Positions 9,042 through 17,876 of a stretch of 64,000 nucleotides of DNA are shown here, one piece after another. Origin of the DNA: CAZHCA01 sp964530825 (GTDB lineage Bacteria > Bacteroidota > Bacteroidia > Chitinophagales > Saprospiraceae); contig CAZHCA010000013.1 in the NCBI GenBank assembly GCA_964530825.1, positions 1-64,000 on the forward strand, read 5' to 3'. Numbering within the stretch: position 1 is the stretch's first letter; the number at the start of each line of letters is the position of its first letter. Made by a program: the position numbers and the translations under genes. The notes under the pieces were generated by a model. The model made no database searches, was not told the DNA's origin, and was given only the letters and a program-made list of their open reading frames with translations.

Positions 9042-9640
9042 ACTGAATAGGTTGTTAAGGTTATGAAATTGTTGTGTTGTTTTAAGTTGACCAACATGCC
9101 CGGATTAGGTTAATGATTCACCACGCCGATGCGCAGCGTCCGGAGCAAGCAATTGAATGTTGTGGGGTTGTATTGAAACTAAGCCGCTGTTGTCATTGGG
9201 ATGCTTTTTTTAGAATAGGTTCTTGAACCTACTAAAAATTTTGATGAGATCAATATTAAGAAAATAATTCAAAATCGCCCTTCAAGGAACAGAAATTTTA
9301 CGTAGCCTTGGTCCGAAATCCCAGAAGGATGGCCGCCCGAGGCCGTATTTTGTCGGCTGGATTACATTGAAAACAATTTGAGACCTTCCCCTCCAGCCGA
9401 TAACTACTGAGCCCCAGAAAACAGCAAAAAAATACCGAAAATCCGGTACCAGTCAAACGATAGGGAGAGCAGGGAAGATCGGATGGTTAGCTTGCTTTTT
9501 TGCATTGGTAAAGCTGGAGAAAAACCAACAAGATGGCTTTGAGAGGAGCATCGGAACAAGTAGAGCAAGCAATGCAACGTTGACCCAGACCAGTTTTATT
9601 CAATATTGAGATGCATGCGGTCATGCTTCCTGTAATAACC
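9042..9640. other. 599-bp intergenic region without a recognised gene
   Basis: The region lies between the start of the PA-domain gene (9041) and the stop of the Fe-S carrier gene (9641), both on the minus strand. It must contain the promoter of the former near 9042-9200. A minus frame open from 9762 to 9487 overlaps the Fe-S carrier gene and lacks family resemblance, so I do not call it. No RNA family, repeat or strong hairpin was recognised. Confidence 0.4.
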
Positions 9641-9991
9641 TTAGGCGGAAAAAGAGGTACCGCACCCGCACGTATCACTGGCATTTGGATTATTGAAGAC
9701 AAAACCTCGGTTGTTAAGGCCGTCGACCCAGTCAATCTCCATCCCCAACAAGTAAATACCATGCGATTTCTGCATGATTACCTTAATACCGTTGATATCG
9801 TAAAGCTGGTCATTTTCTTTGGGTGTATCGAAACCTAATATATAGGAAAATCCAGAGCAACCGCCACCCTTTACACCTACCCGAAGCCCGTGATCTCCAG
9901 GTATTTTCTGCTCTTCCTTGATGCGCTTCAACTGGGTGACTGCCCCTTCCGTCAGGTTGATCGGAGATGCGCCTACTTTCGTTTCTGTCAT
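9641..9991 (-). CDS. A-type iron-sulfur cluster carrier (HesB/IscA family)
   Basis: This small scaffold/carrier protein hands Fe-S clusters to apoproteins. The 116 residues carry the three conserved cysteines: one in GGGCSGFSY (Cys45) and two in DTCGCG (Cys108, Cys110). I start at the ATG at 9991 (MTETKVGASP). The frame is open 12 residues further upstream, but those do not fit the family. It could be IscA, ErpA or SufA; no suf or isc gene is adjacent, so the subtype is left open. Transcribed alone on the minus strand. Confidence 0.92.
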   Translation of the reverse strand: MTETKVGASPINLTEGAVTQLKRIKEEQKIPGDHGLRVGVKGGGCSGFSYILGFDTPKENDQLYDINGIKVIMQKSHGIYLLGMEIDWVDGLNNRGFVFNNPNASDTCGCGTSFSA

Positions 9992-10197
9992 ATCAGTTCG
10001 ATTTTCACTTTTTTTACACAACCACAAAGATCGGCAAATGGTTTTTACACCCGGAAAGTTAAATGAAAATAACCATTTGCATCCCTTAGAACCAGGCTGT
10101 GCAGGTTCTTCGGGCTACCCAAAAACATCATTCTCATTCCTTCCGCGAAACGCCTCTACTGCTATCATTCCTTTATCTTTACCCGAAAAATACCTTT

Positions 10198-10725
10198 ATG
10201 GCCACCCTGCTCGAAATACTGAAGTTTACCATACCGGCACTTATCGTCTTTCTCACGGTGTATTATCTTTTCAAAACCTATCTCAGCGGGCAGCTCCAGC
10301 TCAAACAAATGGAAATACGCCAACAGGAAGGCAATGAAGTACTACCCCTTAAACTTCAAGCCTACGAACGCTTTTCGCTCCTTTGCGAGCGCATTTCCAT
10401 ACCTAACCTCATTGTACGTACTCGGCGCGAAGGTATGACGGCCCGGGAAATGAAATTGGCCATGCTCCTGGCCATACAACAAGAATTCGAGCATAACATC
10501 ACACAGCAGGTCTACGTCTCCGCCCAGTTATGGGAAATCTTAAAAGCTGCCCGTGAAGATGCCGTTAGCATGATCACTCTAGCGGCCGAGCGGGTGGGCG
10601 AAACTACCGATGCCCGTGCTTTTGCCAATACGCTGTTAGCAATGACCGACGAGCGTGGCGGAACAGGTACGGATAAGGCTTTGATGGCTATTAAGCGGGA
10701 GGCGAGTTTGATTCTAGGGCGGTGA
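10198..10725 (+). CDS. Membrane-anchored protein of unknown function (Bacteroidota family)
   Basis: From the ATG at 10198 the product is 175 residues. It begins with one membrane helix (about residues 8-24, FTIPALIVFLTVYYLF). A long, mostly helical cytoplasmic part follows, with conserved-looking blocks PLKLQAYERF, LAIQQEFEHNITQQVY and IKREASLIL. I recognise it only as an uncharacterised Bacteroidota family (I believe DUF7935). The longer frame starting at 10099 lacks a plausible N-terminus. TATCTTTA at about 10174, close to the -7 consensus, lies upstream. A hairpin terminator follows at 10857. Confidence 0.65.
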   Translation: MATLLEILKFTIPALIVFLTVYYLFKTYLSGQLQLKQMEIRQQEGNEVLPLKLQAYERFSLLCERISIPNLIVRTRREGMTAREMKLAMLLAIQQEFEHNITQQVYVSAQLWEILKAAREDAVSMITLAAERVGETTDARAFANTLLAMTDERGGTGTDKALMAIKREASLILGR

Positions 10726-10856
10726 AAGAAGGGGGCGTGCACACCTTATTTTACTATGAAACCATAAATTCATACCCCAACTACACTCCAGCATTAAACC
10801 TTCATGAGGTTAAGCCGTTTTTAGCGCAAGGTTTTAGTTAAAAGTAGTTTTGTTGT

Positions 10857-10892
10857 AGCACGCGCCAAGGCAGCTCCTGCGCGTGCTTTTTT
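10857..10892 (+). terminator. Intrinsic terminator
   Basis: AGCACGCG (10857-10864) pairs with CGCGTGCT (10880-10887), followed by a run of T on the plus strand. It ends the transcript of the membrane-anchored protein gene and sits right against the convergent pepP stop at 10892. Confidence 0.75.
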
Positions 10893-12295
10893 CATCCCCG
10901 CAAGTCTTCGATTTCAGCAACCGTTTTCGGAATGGGCTTGCCAAGAATGCGGTGCCCGTTTTCGGTAATGACGATATCATCTTCGATGCGAATACCTCCG
11001 AAGTCGCGGAAATCACCTAGTGCATCATACTGTATAAAATGCTCGTATTTCTTTTCCGCCGCCCATTGGTCGATCAGTTGGGGTATGAAATACAGACCCG
11101 GCTCTACGGTGATCACAAAGCCGGCCTCCAGTTTACGTCCCAAGCGCAGTGCCTTTAAGCCGAATTGATCGCTACGCCGGATTTGATCGTCGTACCCTAC
11201 GTTATCCTCGCCTAGATCTTCCATATCATGCACATCTAGGCCGATCATGTGTCCAAGGCCGTGGGGGAAAAACAGGGCGTGAGCCCCGGTGACCACCGCT
11301 TCTTCCGGGTCGCCCTTCATGAGGCCCAGATCTTTCAGGCCGGTTACCAGTTCCTTGGCAGCGAGCAGGTGGATATCGCGGTAGGCCACGCCCGGCTTGA
11401 GCGCTTGAATGGCCTTTTCTTGCGCATGCAGTACGATCTCATAGCCTGCTTTTTGCCGGTCGGTAAATTTTTTGTCGACCGGGAAAGTGCGGGTGATATC
11501 TCCGGCGTAGTACCCCGGACTTTCCGCCCCGAAGTCGCCCAGGACCAGGCGTCCCTCCTCAAGCGTGTGATGGTAGTGGTGATTGTGCAGGATTTGGCCA
11601 TTGACGGTCAAGATCGGCGTGTATGCCAGATCGCCATTTGCCGAGCGGGCGATTCCAGTAATGAGCCCGACCAACTTAGCTTCCAGGTCTCCAGGCCGGG
11701 CGTTCTGTATTGCCGCCAGGTGCATCTCGCGACTGATATCAACGGCCAATTCCATTTCCTGCAGCTCTTCTTCCGATTTCACGGCGCGCTGTGCAACCAC
11801 TGCCTGGATCAATTTTTTCGAAGCCCGGTAGCCCAATTTGGAGATCGGATGCTTCAGCCAGGCGCTTAGTTTCAGGCGGCCATGTGCGCGGTAGGGCGGC
11901 AAGAAGTGGATCGTCACACCTTTTTCGACGGCCGTACGTACGTATTTGACCAACTCGTAGTAGGGACCGCTCTGTTCGATTCCGGTCTGAGCAGCCAAGT
12001 CGGCTACTCGATCCTGAGGGCCAGTCCACACCACCGCTTCCAGGGCGGCGTCGTTACCGAACAAAGTGGTTTTGCCGGTTGCGGGGTCCAGCAACATACC
12101 GTAATGCGGCAGATTGGGACCACCGTAATAAAGGAAGGTGCTGTCCTGCCGGAAAAGGTAGTAGTTATCGAGATAATTGCGCGGGCTATTTTCATTACCC
12201 AGCAATAAGATGAGGCCTTCGCCCACTTTTTGCATGAGTTCTACCCTACGTTGAACATAAGTGGCAGCAGAGAATGGCATACGTCGGTTATTCAT
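10892..12295 (-). CDS. pepP: Aminopeptidase P family (M24B) metallopeptidase
   Basis: This 467-residue cytoplasmic enzyme should remove N-terminal residues that precede proline. An aminopeptidase P N-terminal domain covers about residues 1-140. The pita-bread M24 catalytic domain follows. Dinuclear metal ligands are visible: the two Asp in LGDFGAESPGYYAGDITRTFP, His in HGLGHMIGLDVHD, Glu in VEPGLYF and Glu in RIEDDIVI. Length matches the family. A second in-frame ATG (MPFSAA) lies five codons in and could be the true start. It is 71 bp downstream of the BFN-family gene start side and may be cotranscribed with that gene. Confidence 0.93.
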   Translation of the reverse strand: MNNRRMPFSAATYVQRRVELMQKVGEGLILLLGNENSPRNYLDNYYLFRQDSTFLYYGGPNLPHYGMLLDPATGKTTLFGNDAALEAVVWTGPQDRVADLAAQTGIEQSGPYYELVKYVRTAVEKGVTIHFLPPYRAHGRLKLSAWLKHPISKLGYRASKKLIQAVVAQRAVKSEEELQEMELAVDISREMHLAAIQNARPGDLEAKLVGLITGIARSANGDLAYTPILTVNGQILHNHHYHHTLEEGRLVLGDFGAESPGYYAGDITRTFPVDKKFTDRQKAGYEIVLHAQEKAIQALKPGVAYRDIHLLAAKELVTGLKDLGLMKGDPEEAVVTGAHALFFPHGLGHMIGLDVHDMEDLGEDNVGYDDQIRRSDQFGLKALRLGRKLEAGFVITVEPGLYFIPQLIDQWAAEKKYEHFIQYDALGDFRDFGGIRIEDDIVITENGHRILGKPIPKTVAEIEDLRG

Positions 12296-12366
12296 TGAAT
12301 AAAGAAATCTAATCCGGGAAAGGCAAGAAAAATTATTTTATTCGGCGGCCCCGGCGTTTGGGGACC

Positions 12367-12939
12367 TTACGCATCTCGACGTTTCATCTCGTCGCGGATC
12401 TCGGCAGCCCGTTCGTAGTCCTCATCGGCCAGCGCCCGCTCCAGTAGTTTTTCCAGCTGGGTCACGGGTAATTCATCCAGTTGATCGCTTGCGATCTCTA
12501 CCGGAACATCAGTTTGACCTTCGTCAATTTTCCAGAGTACGCCCGCCTCGTCCATGACGTCTGGATTGGTATAAATAGGACATTGGAACCGCATCGCCAA
12601 CGCCAGGGCGTCGGAGGTGCGGGAGTCCACAACCGTTCGGTCTCCTTCGAGCGTAGTGCAATTGAGGCTGGCGAAAAATATGCCGTTACGCAGGGCGACG
12701 ATGGCGACTTCTTCCAATTCTATATTGAGGCTGCGCAGGGTATTAAACAGAAGATCATGCGTCATGGGCCGATTCGGTTTGATGCCTTCTGCTGCCAAGG
12801 CGATAGCCTGGGCTTCAAAGCCGCCGATTACCACGGGCAGCCGGCGTTCACCATCCTCCTCTTTTAACACCACAATGAAACTATTTTGCTGGTTTTCGCT
12901 GTGGGCCAGCGCCACAATATTGAGCTTGATCTTGTCCAT
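12367..12939 (-). CDS. Bifunctional nuclease (BFN/DUF151) family protein with UVR motif
   Basis: This is a 190-residue protein. The N-terminal about 135 residues match the bifunctional nuclease domain: PVVIGGFEAQAIALA, RPMTHDLLFNTL and DSRTSDALALAMRF. The C-terminal about 35 residues (LEKLLERALADEDYERAAEIRDEMKRR) form a UVR motif, the coiled hairpin also found in UvrB and UvrC. This two-domain form is widespread in Bacteroidota. Nuclease activity is known for some plant homologues; for this protein it is inference. The gene precedes pepP on the same strand. Confidence 0.88.
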   Translation of the reverse strand: MDKIKLNIVALAHSENQQNSFIVVLKEEDGERRLPVVIGGFEAQAIALAAEGIKPNRPMTHDLLFNTLRSLNIELEEVAIVALRNGIFFASLNCTTLEGDRTVVDSRTSDALALAMRFQCPIYTNPDVMDEAGVLWKIDEGQTDVPVEIASDQLDELPVTQLEKLLERALADEDYERAAEIRDEMKRRDA

Positions 12940-13019
12940 GTCCCAGGCCTTTTTCTAAATATAAGCGCTTATACCGCTTTTTGCAAAAGCTTTCCGGCAC
13001 GCAAGGTCTACCCAGCAGC

Positions 13020-14270
13020 TTACTCGTAATATTCGATCTTTTCTTCCTTTTCGATAAACATGGCCGGGGTGCCCCCCAGATCGATCACTCTGCCAGTGAC
13101 GCACAGGGCTTTACCCTGCAGTGCTTCTTTGGGATCGTACGAGAAATTAACCAAATGCTCTTTGCGCACAAAAACTGTAAAAATTTGATCGGGAAATTGT
13201 TTATCCAGGTTGAGCAACACATTGCCGGCCCGGCTCCGTCGTGCCGCTACCACCGTACCACAAACGGCAATTTCCTGATTTTGTCCGGCATATTGCTTAG
13301 CCTGAATGGTATTAAAATGATTGCGAGGCAGGTCGACGGGCGAGAAGGGTGGCTTGTCGCCGATGTTAGCTGCTGGAAGCCAGGGCATTGGATCGGCCAA
13401 GGATTCGAGTTGATTTTCCAGGCCATGGGGCAGTTCAGCGTAAAAGTCGATTCCGGTCCGGGCTTCAACGCTGTCAATGGGTAGGACGAAGGTCGAAAGC
13501 GGATATTGGGAGCCCTCATGCGGCATCCAGAAACCGATAGCGCGCTCATGTTGAAGATCCACAACGACCTTCCAGAAGGCATCGGGTATGGCTACCCGGT
13601 TGGCACTGCGTTCGACCACCCGGGTGAGGCCAGGCTTAAAGTAAGGCCCGGTAACGACGTAGAGTTGACAATCGGTATTGCGGTACAGGTAGCCGCGGAG
13701 CGCATTCTCAAGATCCGCCCAGATCTCTCGATTGAACTCCGGTAATTGGGGCGACATGTTGGAATAATAATAGGATTCTGACAAAGCCTGTGCCGACCAA
13801 CGGAAGTCGGCCGAGGGTGCCAGGTGGCCGCGATCGTAGCCGTAACCATCGTACACGTAGGTACTATCGGGCTGCAGGTACTTCAGAAAATAGTCTTTTT
13901 CTACAGCCGTTCCCGAAGCGACCAGCGGATCAGGGCGAAAATCATTGGAACGGGTAACACGACCGGTGGTGATGTCGGGGGCGATAACATGCGCCACCCA
14001 TTTTGCTTGCTCATGCTCTTCGTCGTATACCAAGGCCAGGGCGCTATGCTCGACCAGTTCTTCGCCGGGTTCCAGCCGGGGCAACAAAGGTCTTAAATCC
14101 CGGCGCACCCGGGCCAGTTTCAGCTCCTCGATTTCGCTGAGCAGTAGCTGTCTGCGCTCATCAAGGGTGGCTACCTCAGATTGCAGATCCCGAATTTGTT
14201 TCTCCAGATCCTGGGCACGGCTACGTGTACCAATGAAACAAAAAGCGATAAATAAGCATAGTTTCCACAT
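13020..14270 (-). CDS. Secreted DNA/RNA non-specific endonuclease with C-terminal OB-like domain
   Basis: The 416 residues begin with a signal peptide ending SRAQ at residue 20. A coiled coil follows (about 21-60). The bba-metal (NUC) endonuclease domain runs about 75-295. Its catalytic motif DRGH is at 146-149, and the metal-binding Asn is in YYSNMSPQ (Asn171). The tail (about 305-416) has an OB-fold-like pattern: EIAVCGTVVAARRSRAGNVL, then CVTGRVIDLGGTPAMFIE. That would add nucleic-acid binding. It probably degrades external DNA or RNA in the periplasm or outside. No immunity gene is beside it, so a toxin role is unlikely. Confidence 0.87.
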   Translation of the reverse strand: MWKLCLFIAFCFIGTRSRAQDLEKQIRDLQSEVATLDERRQLLLSEIEELKLARVRRDLRPLLPRLEPGEELVEHSALALVYDEEHEQAKWVAHVIAPDITTGRVTRSNDFRPDPLVASGTAVEKDYFLKYLQPDSTYVYDGYGYDRGHLAPSADFRWSAQALSESYYYSNMSPQLPEFNREIWADLENALRGYLYRNTDCQLYVVTGPYFKPGLTRVVERSANRVAIPDAFWKVVVDLQHERAIGFWMPHEGSQYPLSTFVLPIDSVEARTGIDFYAELPHGLENQLESLADPMPWLPAANIGDKPPFSPVDLPRNHFNTIQAKQYAGQNQEIAVCGTVVAARRSRAGNVLLNLDKQFPDQIFTVFVRKEHLVNFSYDPKEALQGKALCVTGRVIDLGGTPAMFIEKEEKIEYYE

Positions 14271-14392
14271 GGGCTTGGCTTGATGAAGGGTTGGTAAAGC
14301 GGGGTGAAAATCCTATTTTTCTTCCAAACGAAAAACAAACCCCGAATAGTAACTACCTGCCGAAAAAATACGACTAATCAAAATAATCGCCA

Positions 14393-15085
14393 ATGATACC
14401 AACGGTAATCATTACCGGAGCGGCCGGTAACCTTGGACGGTCTGTAACGCAGAAAATGCTGTACCGCGGCTTCCGGGTAGATGCGCCCCTAGGCCCGAAC
14501 GACGACCCCGGCTTCCTGGACCACGAACATTTGCATACCGAGTCTGTCAACCTGCTGGAAGAAGATCTCACTCGAGACTACATAGAGCGCGTAGCTGATT
14601 GGAGCGATGAGCTACGAGGGGGCATATTACTGGTTGGGGGATTCACGGCCGGCAACCTATCGGAAACCGACAGCGCTACGGTAGAAAAAATGTTTAACCT
14701 GAATTTCAAAACGGCTTATCATAGTGTCAGGCCCTTACTAAAAGTTTTGGAAAAACAAAACAGGGCTGGTCAGATCGTCTTGGTGGGCTCCGGCCCGGCC
14801 CTACAACCGGAGGTTGGAAAAGACCTGGTGGCCTATAGCTTGAGTAAATCATTAATCTTCCGGCTAGCAGAACTTGTCAATGCGCAATACAAAGCCAGCC
14901 CCATCCAAGCCAATGTAGTGGTACCGGGCACGCTGGATACCCCTGTCAACCGAAAGGCCATGCCCGGTGCAGACTTTTCCAAATGGGTACAGCCCGATCA
15001 GATTGCCGATGCAATCTTCGCTTTTTTCGATGACCCCGACTACGCCCGGCAACACCCGGTCGTCGAAATCTACGAAAGAGCCTAG
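14393..15085 (+). CDS. SDR-family NAD(P)-dependent oxidoreductase
   Basis: This is a 230-residue short-chain dehydrogenase. The Rossmann glycine motif is ITGAAGNLGRS at residues 7-17. The second-strand signature is GGFTAGNL. NLNFKTAYH precedes the catalytic Ser (VGSGPAL) and the Tyr-x3-Lys pair in YSLSK. PGTLDTP follows, typical of the family. The substrate is not predictable. The next gene begins one base after its stop, so the two are cotranscribed. It diverges from the endonuclease gene. Confidence 0.88.
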   Translation: MIPTVIITGAAGNLGRSVTQKMLYRGFRVDAPLGPNDDPGFLDHEHLHTESVNLLEEDLTRDYIERVADWSDELRGGILLVGGFTAGNLSETDSATVEKMFNLNFKTAYHSVRPLLKVLEKQNRAGQIVLVGSGPALQPEVGKDLVAYSLSKSLIFRLAELVNAQYKASPIQANVVVPGTLDTPVNRKAMPGADFSKWVQPDQIADAIFAFFDDPDYARQHPVVEIYERA

Positions 15086-15086
15086 T

Positions 15087-15479
15087 ATGGAGAACTGGAT
15101 CTTCCCGCTCACCGTACTGCCCGGCATTGGGCTGCTCATCATGTCTACGACTAACCTAGTGGTCGCGCTTACTGCCGAGATCAACGAGTTCCTAAGCGAA
15201 TTGGAATGCGATCGCGACATCCTGACCCAAAAAATCGGTCAGATGCGCTTACTCAACTCTGCCCTGGTTGCTCTGTATATTTGTGCAGCACTTTTCGCCA
15301 CGGGCGGATTTTTCGGAGCCGTTCTGGAATCAACCATGCTTGTCGACTTCCCCCTGCATACCCTTACCGTAGGTGTAGGCATGCTCTTCTTGATTGGAGG
15401 TACGGTGGTGTTAATTGTCTATGGCTTTCGGGCAGTACGCATTAAGCGAAAACAATTCGTACGACGGCTGAAGCGATAG
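15087..15479 (+). CDS. Small membrane protein, DUF2721-like
   Basis: The gene starts at the ATG at 15087 (MENWIFPLTV), one base after the SDR stop. The frame also runs open upstream into that gene. The 130-residue product has an N-terminal membrane helix (about 5-27), then a charged helical stretch with ELECDRDILTQKI. Two more membrane helices follow at about 50-75 and 88-113, with a basic C-terminus (RIKRKQFVRRLKR). The pattern fits the DUF2721 family; no function is known. A hairpin lies 34 bp downstream. Confidence 0.7.
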   Translation: MENWIFPLTVLPGIGLLIMSTTNLVVALTAEINEFLSELECDRDILTQKIGQMRLLNSALVALYICAALFATGGFFGAVLESTMLVDFPLHTLTVGVGMLFLIGGTVVLIVYGFRAVRIKRKQFVRRLKR

Positions 15480-15512
15480 GCCGAGAAAAACATTCCATGT
15501 TAAAACTTCTTT

Positions 15513-15538
15513 TTTAGCCAGGTCGTTTTCTGGCTAAA
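15513..15538 (+). terminator. Hairpin between the DUF2721-like gene and ytxJ
   Basis: TTTAGCCAG (15513-15521) and CTGGCTAAA (15530-15538) form a perfect 9-bp stem with an 8-nt loop. CAATTTTAAAT follows, which is only moderately T-rich. It may end the SDR transcript or lie in the leader of ytxJ, whose start is 14 bp on. Confidence 0.5.
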
Positions 15539-15551
15539 CAATTTTAAATCG

Positions 15552-15950
15552 GTGAATTATTTAGATCGACTCCAACAAGCCCTCCGGCCAGGTCTCCATC
15601 CCGACTGGAAAATAATATCGGATAAAGATGCAGTGGATAAAATCCGGGAAGCCTCCATGGAGAAGCCACAGGTCATTTTCAAGCACAGCACCCATTGCGG
15701 CATCAGCTCAATGGCGCTACATTTATTAGAAAGCGAGTGGAACTTTATTTCCTCAGAGCTGGAATTTCATTATCTGGACCTGATCCGGTTGCGGCCGGTA
15801 TCTAACTATGTGGCTGACCTCTTCGGGATATACCATCAATCGCCGCAGATAATGCTGTTGCACTGCGGTGAGGTGGTCTATACCACCTCTCACCACATGA
15901 TCAATGTGCCGTCCTTGCGCCATGCGCTGGAAAAGGTTAAGATGGGGTAA
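15552..15950 (+). CDS. ytxJ: Bacillithiol-system redox protein YtxJ
   Basis: This is a 132-residue thioredoxin-fold monothiol protein of the YtxJ family, thought to reduce bacillithiol-protein mixed disulfides. The active-site stretch is FKHSTHCGISSMAL, with a single redox cysteine at about residue 49. The cis-proline segment SPQIMLL follows at about 95. It starts with GTG. The presence of YtxJ predicts that the organism makes bacillithiol (BshA, BshB, BshC), none of which is in this window. The folA start lies one base past the stop. Confidence 0.88.
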   Translation: MNYLDRLQQALRPGLHPDWKIISDKDAVDKIREASMEKPQVIFKHSTHCGISSMALHLLESEWNFISSELEFHYLDLIRLRPVSNYVADLFGIYHQSPQIMLLHCGEVVYTTSHHMINVPSLRHALEKVKMG

Positions 15951-15951
15951 C

Positions 15952-16452
15952 ATGAAAATTATACTTATCGCCGCGGCCGACGAGCGCAACTCGATTGGCT
16001 ACGGCGGAAAAATTCCCTGGCACCTTCCGGCCGACGAGGCCTACCTGCTGGACACGATCCAAGACGGCTGGTTGCTTACCGGGCGTACCTCTTATGAGAC
16101 GCCCCAGGCCGCCAAAATATTCAAGGAAAGAGCAGATACCTTGGTCCTCACCAACCGCAGACAGTACCGCGTACCCTACGGGCAAGTAGTCTACAGCTTG
16201 GCCGAGGCCTACCGGACCGCCCTGGAGGCTGGCGCAGCAAAACTCTACGTGCTGGGGGGATCCCAAGTGTATCGCCAAAGTATGCCCGATGCTGATGAGG
16301 TGTTGCTCACCAGGGTGCATGGCTTTTTTCAAGGAGATACTTATTTTCCGGAACTCGACCCGGAGATCTGGCAGGAGGTCAGCCGGGAAAGCCACCCTTC
16401 AGACGACAAAAATTCACATCCTTACACTTTTTTTCATTTTATCAAGCGATAA
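15952..16452 (+). CDS. folA: Dihydrofolate reductase
   Basis: The enzyme reduces dihydrofolate to tetrahydrofolate with NADPH. I start at the ATG at 15952, giving 166 residues, the normal length. Recognised features are the nucleotide loop and active-site strand IPWHLPADE (catalytic acid Asp28), LTGRTSYE where most enzymes have a GR-T/K signature, the second NADPH motif YVLGGSQVYR, and the C-terminal strand SHPYTFFHF. It follows ytxJ by one base. The pairing with ytxJ is co-transcriptional only as far as can be seen. No thyA is adjacent, although folA often sits beside it. Confidence 0.93.
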   Translation: MKIILIAAADERNSIGYGGKIPWHLPADEAYLLDTIQDGWLLTGRTSYETPQAAKIFKERADTLVLTNRRQYRVPYGQVVYSLAEAYRTALEAGAAKLYVLGGSQVYRQSMPDADEVLLTRVHGFFQGDTYFPELDPEIWQEVSRESHPSDDKNSHPYTFFHFIKR

Positions 16453-16534
16453 AAATCAGTTGGTGACCCGTTGGCCTCTGAGCGGGAAAAGCTTATTTTA
16501 CCTTCAAATTTTCCTAAAACCAAATAAGGACCAC

Positions 16535-17386
16535 GTGAAGAAGATCTTATTCTCTACCGAGTTCTCCGATCATGCTCCCATTGTTTTCCGCTATGCGCTC
16601 GAACTGGCCAATGTTTATGACGCTACCATTATCCTGGGATCGGGCTACGGCAAACCCGAGACAGGGACCAGCATTCAAGACGATACGGACCGCGAACGCG
16701 CACTGCGTTCCAAGTTGGAAAAGTTTGCCAAGCACAACACCCCAGATGATTTCCGCAAGATCAACATGGAAATCGCTACCGAATTGGATTATCCAGCCAG
16801 CGCTTTGCTGACGATCGCTCAAGAACACCGTGTCGATATGGTCGTCATCAGTATGACCGGCCGGTCGATTGAGCCAGATCAACATTTCAGCGACATCACC
16901 ACCACCATTCTACGTCGCGCCCAATGTCCGGTATTGGCAATCCCCTACGATATTCCTTTTCTGGGTTTTAAGAAAATCGTTTTTTCTACGGATTTTCAGT
17001 ATAACGACCTCATTGCAATGAACCTGCTGGTGCGTTGGAGTGAGGATTTTGATTCCACTATCACCATTCTGCGCGCCTCGGGCAAAAAGGGCGGCAGTGA
17101 AGTCGAACGCGAGAAATTACTGGCCATGCGGGAAGCCTATCGGGAAAAAGATACCCTGATTGAGATTGAGATCATCAATGGAGAGCGCCCCCGCAAAGCG
17201 ATCCTGGATTACGTTCACGACAATGAAGCTGATCTACTCGTTATGACCACCAACCACCGATCGTATTTTTGGTCGGTACTCGAAGGAAGCACTACTCGCC
17301 GTATTGCACGACGTATTCGGATTCCCTTACTGGTAATAAAAGATGATGATGATACGCGCGGTGCCGATCCGCTTCCTAAAGAATAG
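16535..17386 (+). CDS. Tandem-domain universal stress protein
   Basis: I use the GTG at 16535 (VKKILFSTEFSDHA), giving 283 residues in two UspA domains (about 1-145 and 148-283). Each opens with a KKI-(L/V)FSTDF/EF strand. Repeat ends carry RRAQCPVLAIP and RRIRIPLLVI. The ATP-binding G-2x-G-9x-G motif is partly degenerate (STTRRIARRIRIP in domain 2). The frame is open back into folA, but that part has no Usp likeness. Usp proteins respond to starvation and stress; the partner is unknown. Another Usp-like gene lies at 20102. Confidence 0.87.
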   Translation: MKKILFSTEFSDHAPIVFRYALELANVYDATIILGSGYGKPETGTSIQDDTDRERALRSKLEKFAKHNTPDDFRKINMEIATELDYPASALLTIAQEHRVDMVVISMTGRSIEPDQHFSDITTTILRRAQCPVLAIPYDIPFLGFKKIVFSTDFQYNDLIAMNLLVRWSEDFDSTITILRASGKKGGSEVEREKLLAMREAYREKDTLIEIEIINGERPRKAILDYVHDNEADLLVMTTNHRSYFWSVLEGSTTRRIARRIRIPLLVIKDDDDTRGADPLPKE

Positions 17387-17425
17387 TCTCCGGGGTTAGA
17401 TCTAGTTCTGAAGAGGTAGCCCCCC

Positions 17426-17701
17426 TTATTGATCATCTTTGGCTCTCATAAATTCGCGGGGATTGCGACCACGCCGGCGGTTGGCTCGGCGCAGGAATAG
17501 CCATACGCCCAAAAGGGCGAGAATAATCCCGGCTAGAAAAAAAGGACTTTCATACCATGGTTCGGGTCCAGGATTATCGAAAGCCTGGTCGCTATAAGGG
17601 CTATCGCTGTGCGACTGTGTCCAGGCATGGTAGCGTAGCAGAACCAGGCTCGCCAGGAGTGCAAAGCGTCTGAGAAAAAAGAATAGGGGATGATTATTCA
17701 T
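17426..17701 (-). CDS. Small membrane protein of unknown function
   Basis: The 91 residues from the ATG at 17701 begin with a signal-like hydrophobic segment (about 6-24) ending near WTQS. A short acidic, Pro-rich outer loop comes next. One membrane helix follows (about 52-68, FFLAGIILALLGVWLFL), then an arginine-rich tail (RRANRRRGRNPREF). The frame is open to 17746 with 15 extra residues. No family is recognised. The gene is convergent with the Usp gene and divergent from nhaA. Confidence 0.55.
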   Translation of the reverse strand: MNNHPLFFFLRRFALLASLVLLRYHAWTQSHSDSPYSDQAFDNPGPEPWYESPFFLAGIILALLGVWLFLRRANRRRGRNPREFMRAKDDQ

Positions 17702-17876
17702 TTCAGGGAACATTACTGCGATTTTGAACAGGATTTTTTTCTTCAACCGAGGAAAAGCTGTGATTTACTGGTAGAACATCTGCCGATGAGGCTCTGTTCG
17801 AGGGAAAGGAAATGGCTCAATTATTCGTCATGGGAGTTGTACGCCTTCGAACGCTCCTCAATATTTGCTTTCAAAC

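Noticed and set aside
9487..9762. A 91-codon minus-strand frame overlapping the Fe-S carrier gene
   Set aside because: It overlaps a well-supported gene on the same strand in another frame and has no recognisable family or start context.
13020..14270. Secreted endonuclease as a contact toxin
   Set aside because: It has an ordinary signal peptide, no toxin-delivery domain and no adjacent immunity gene.
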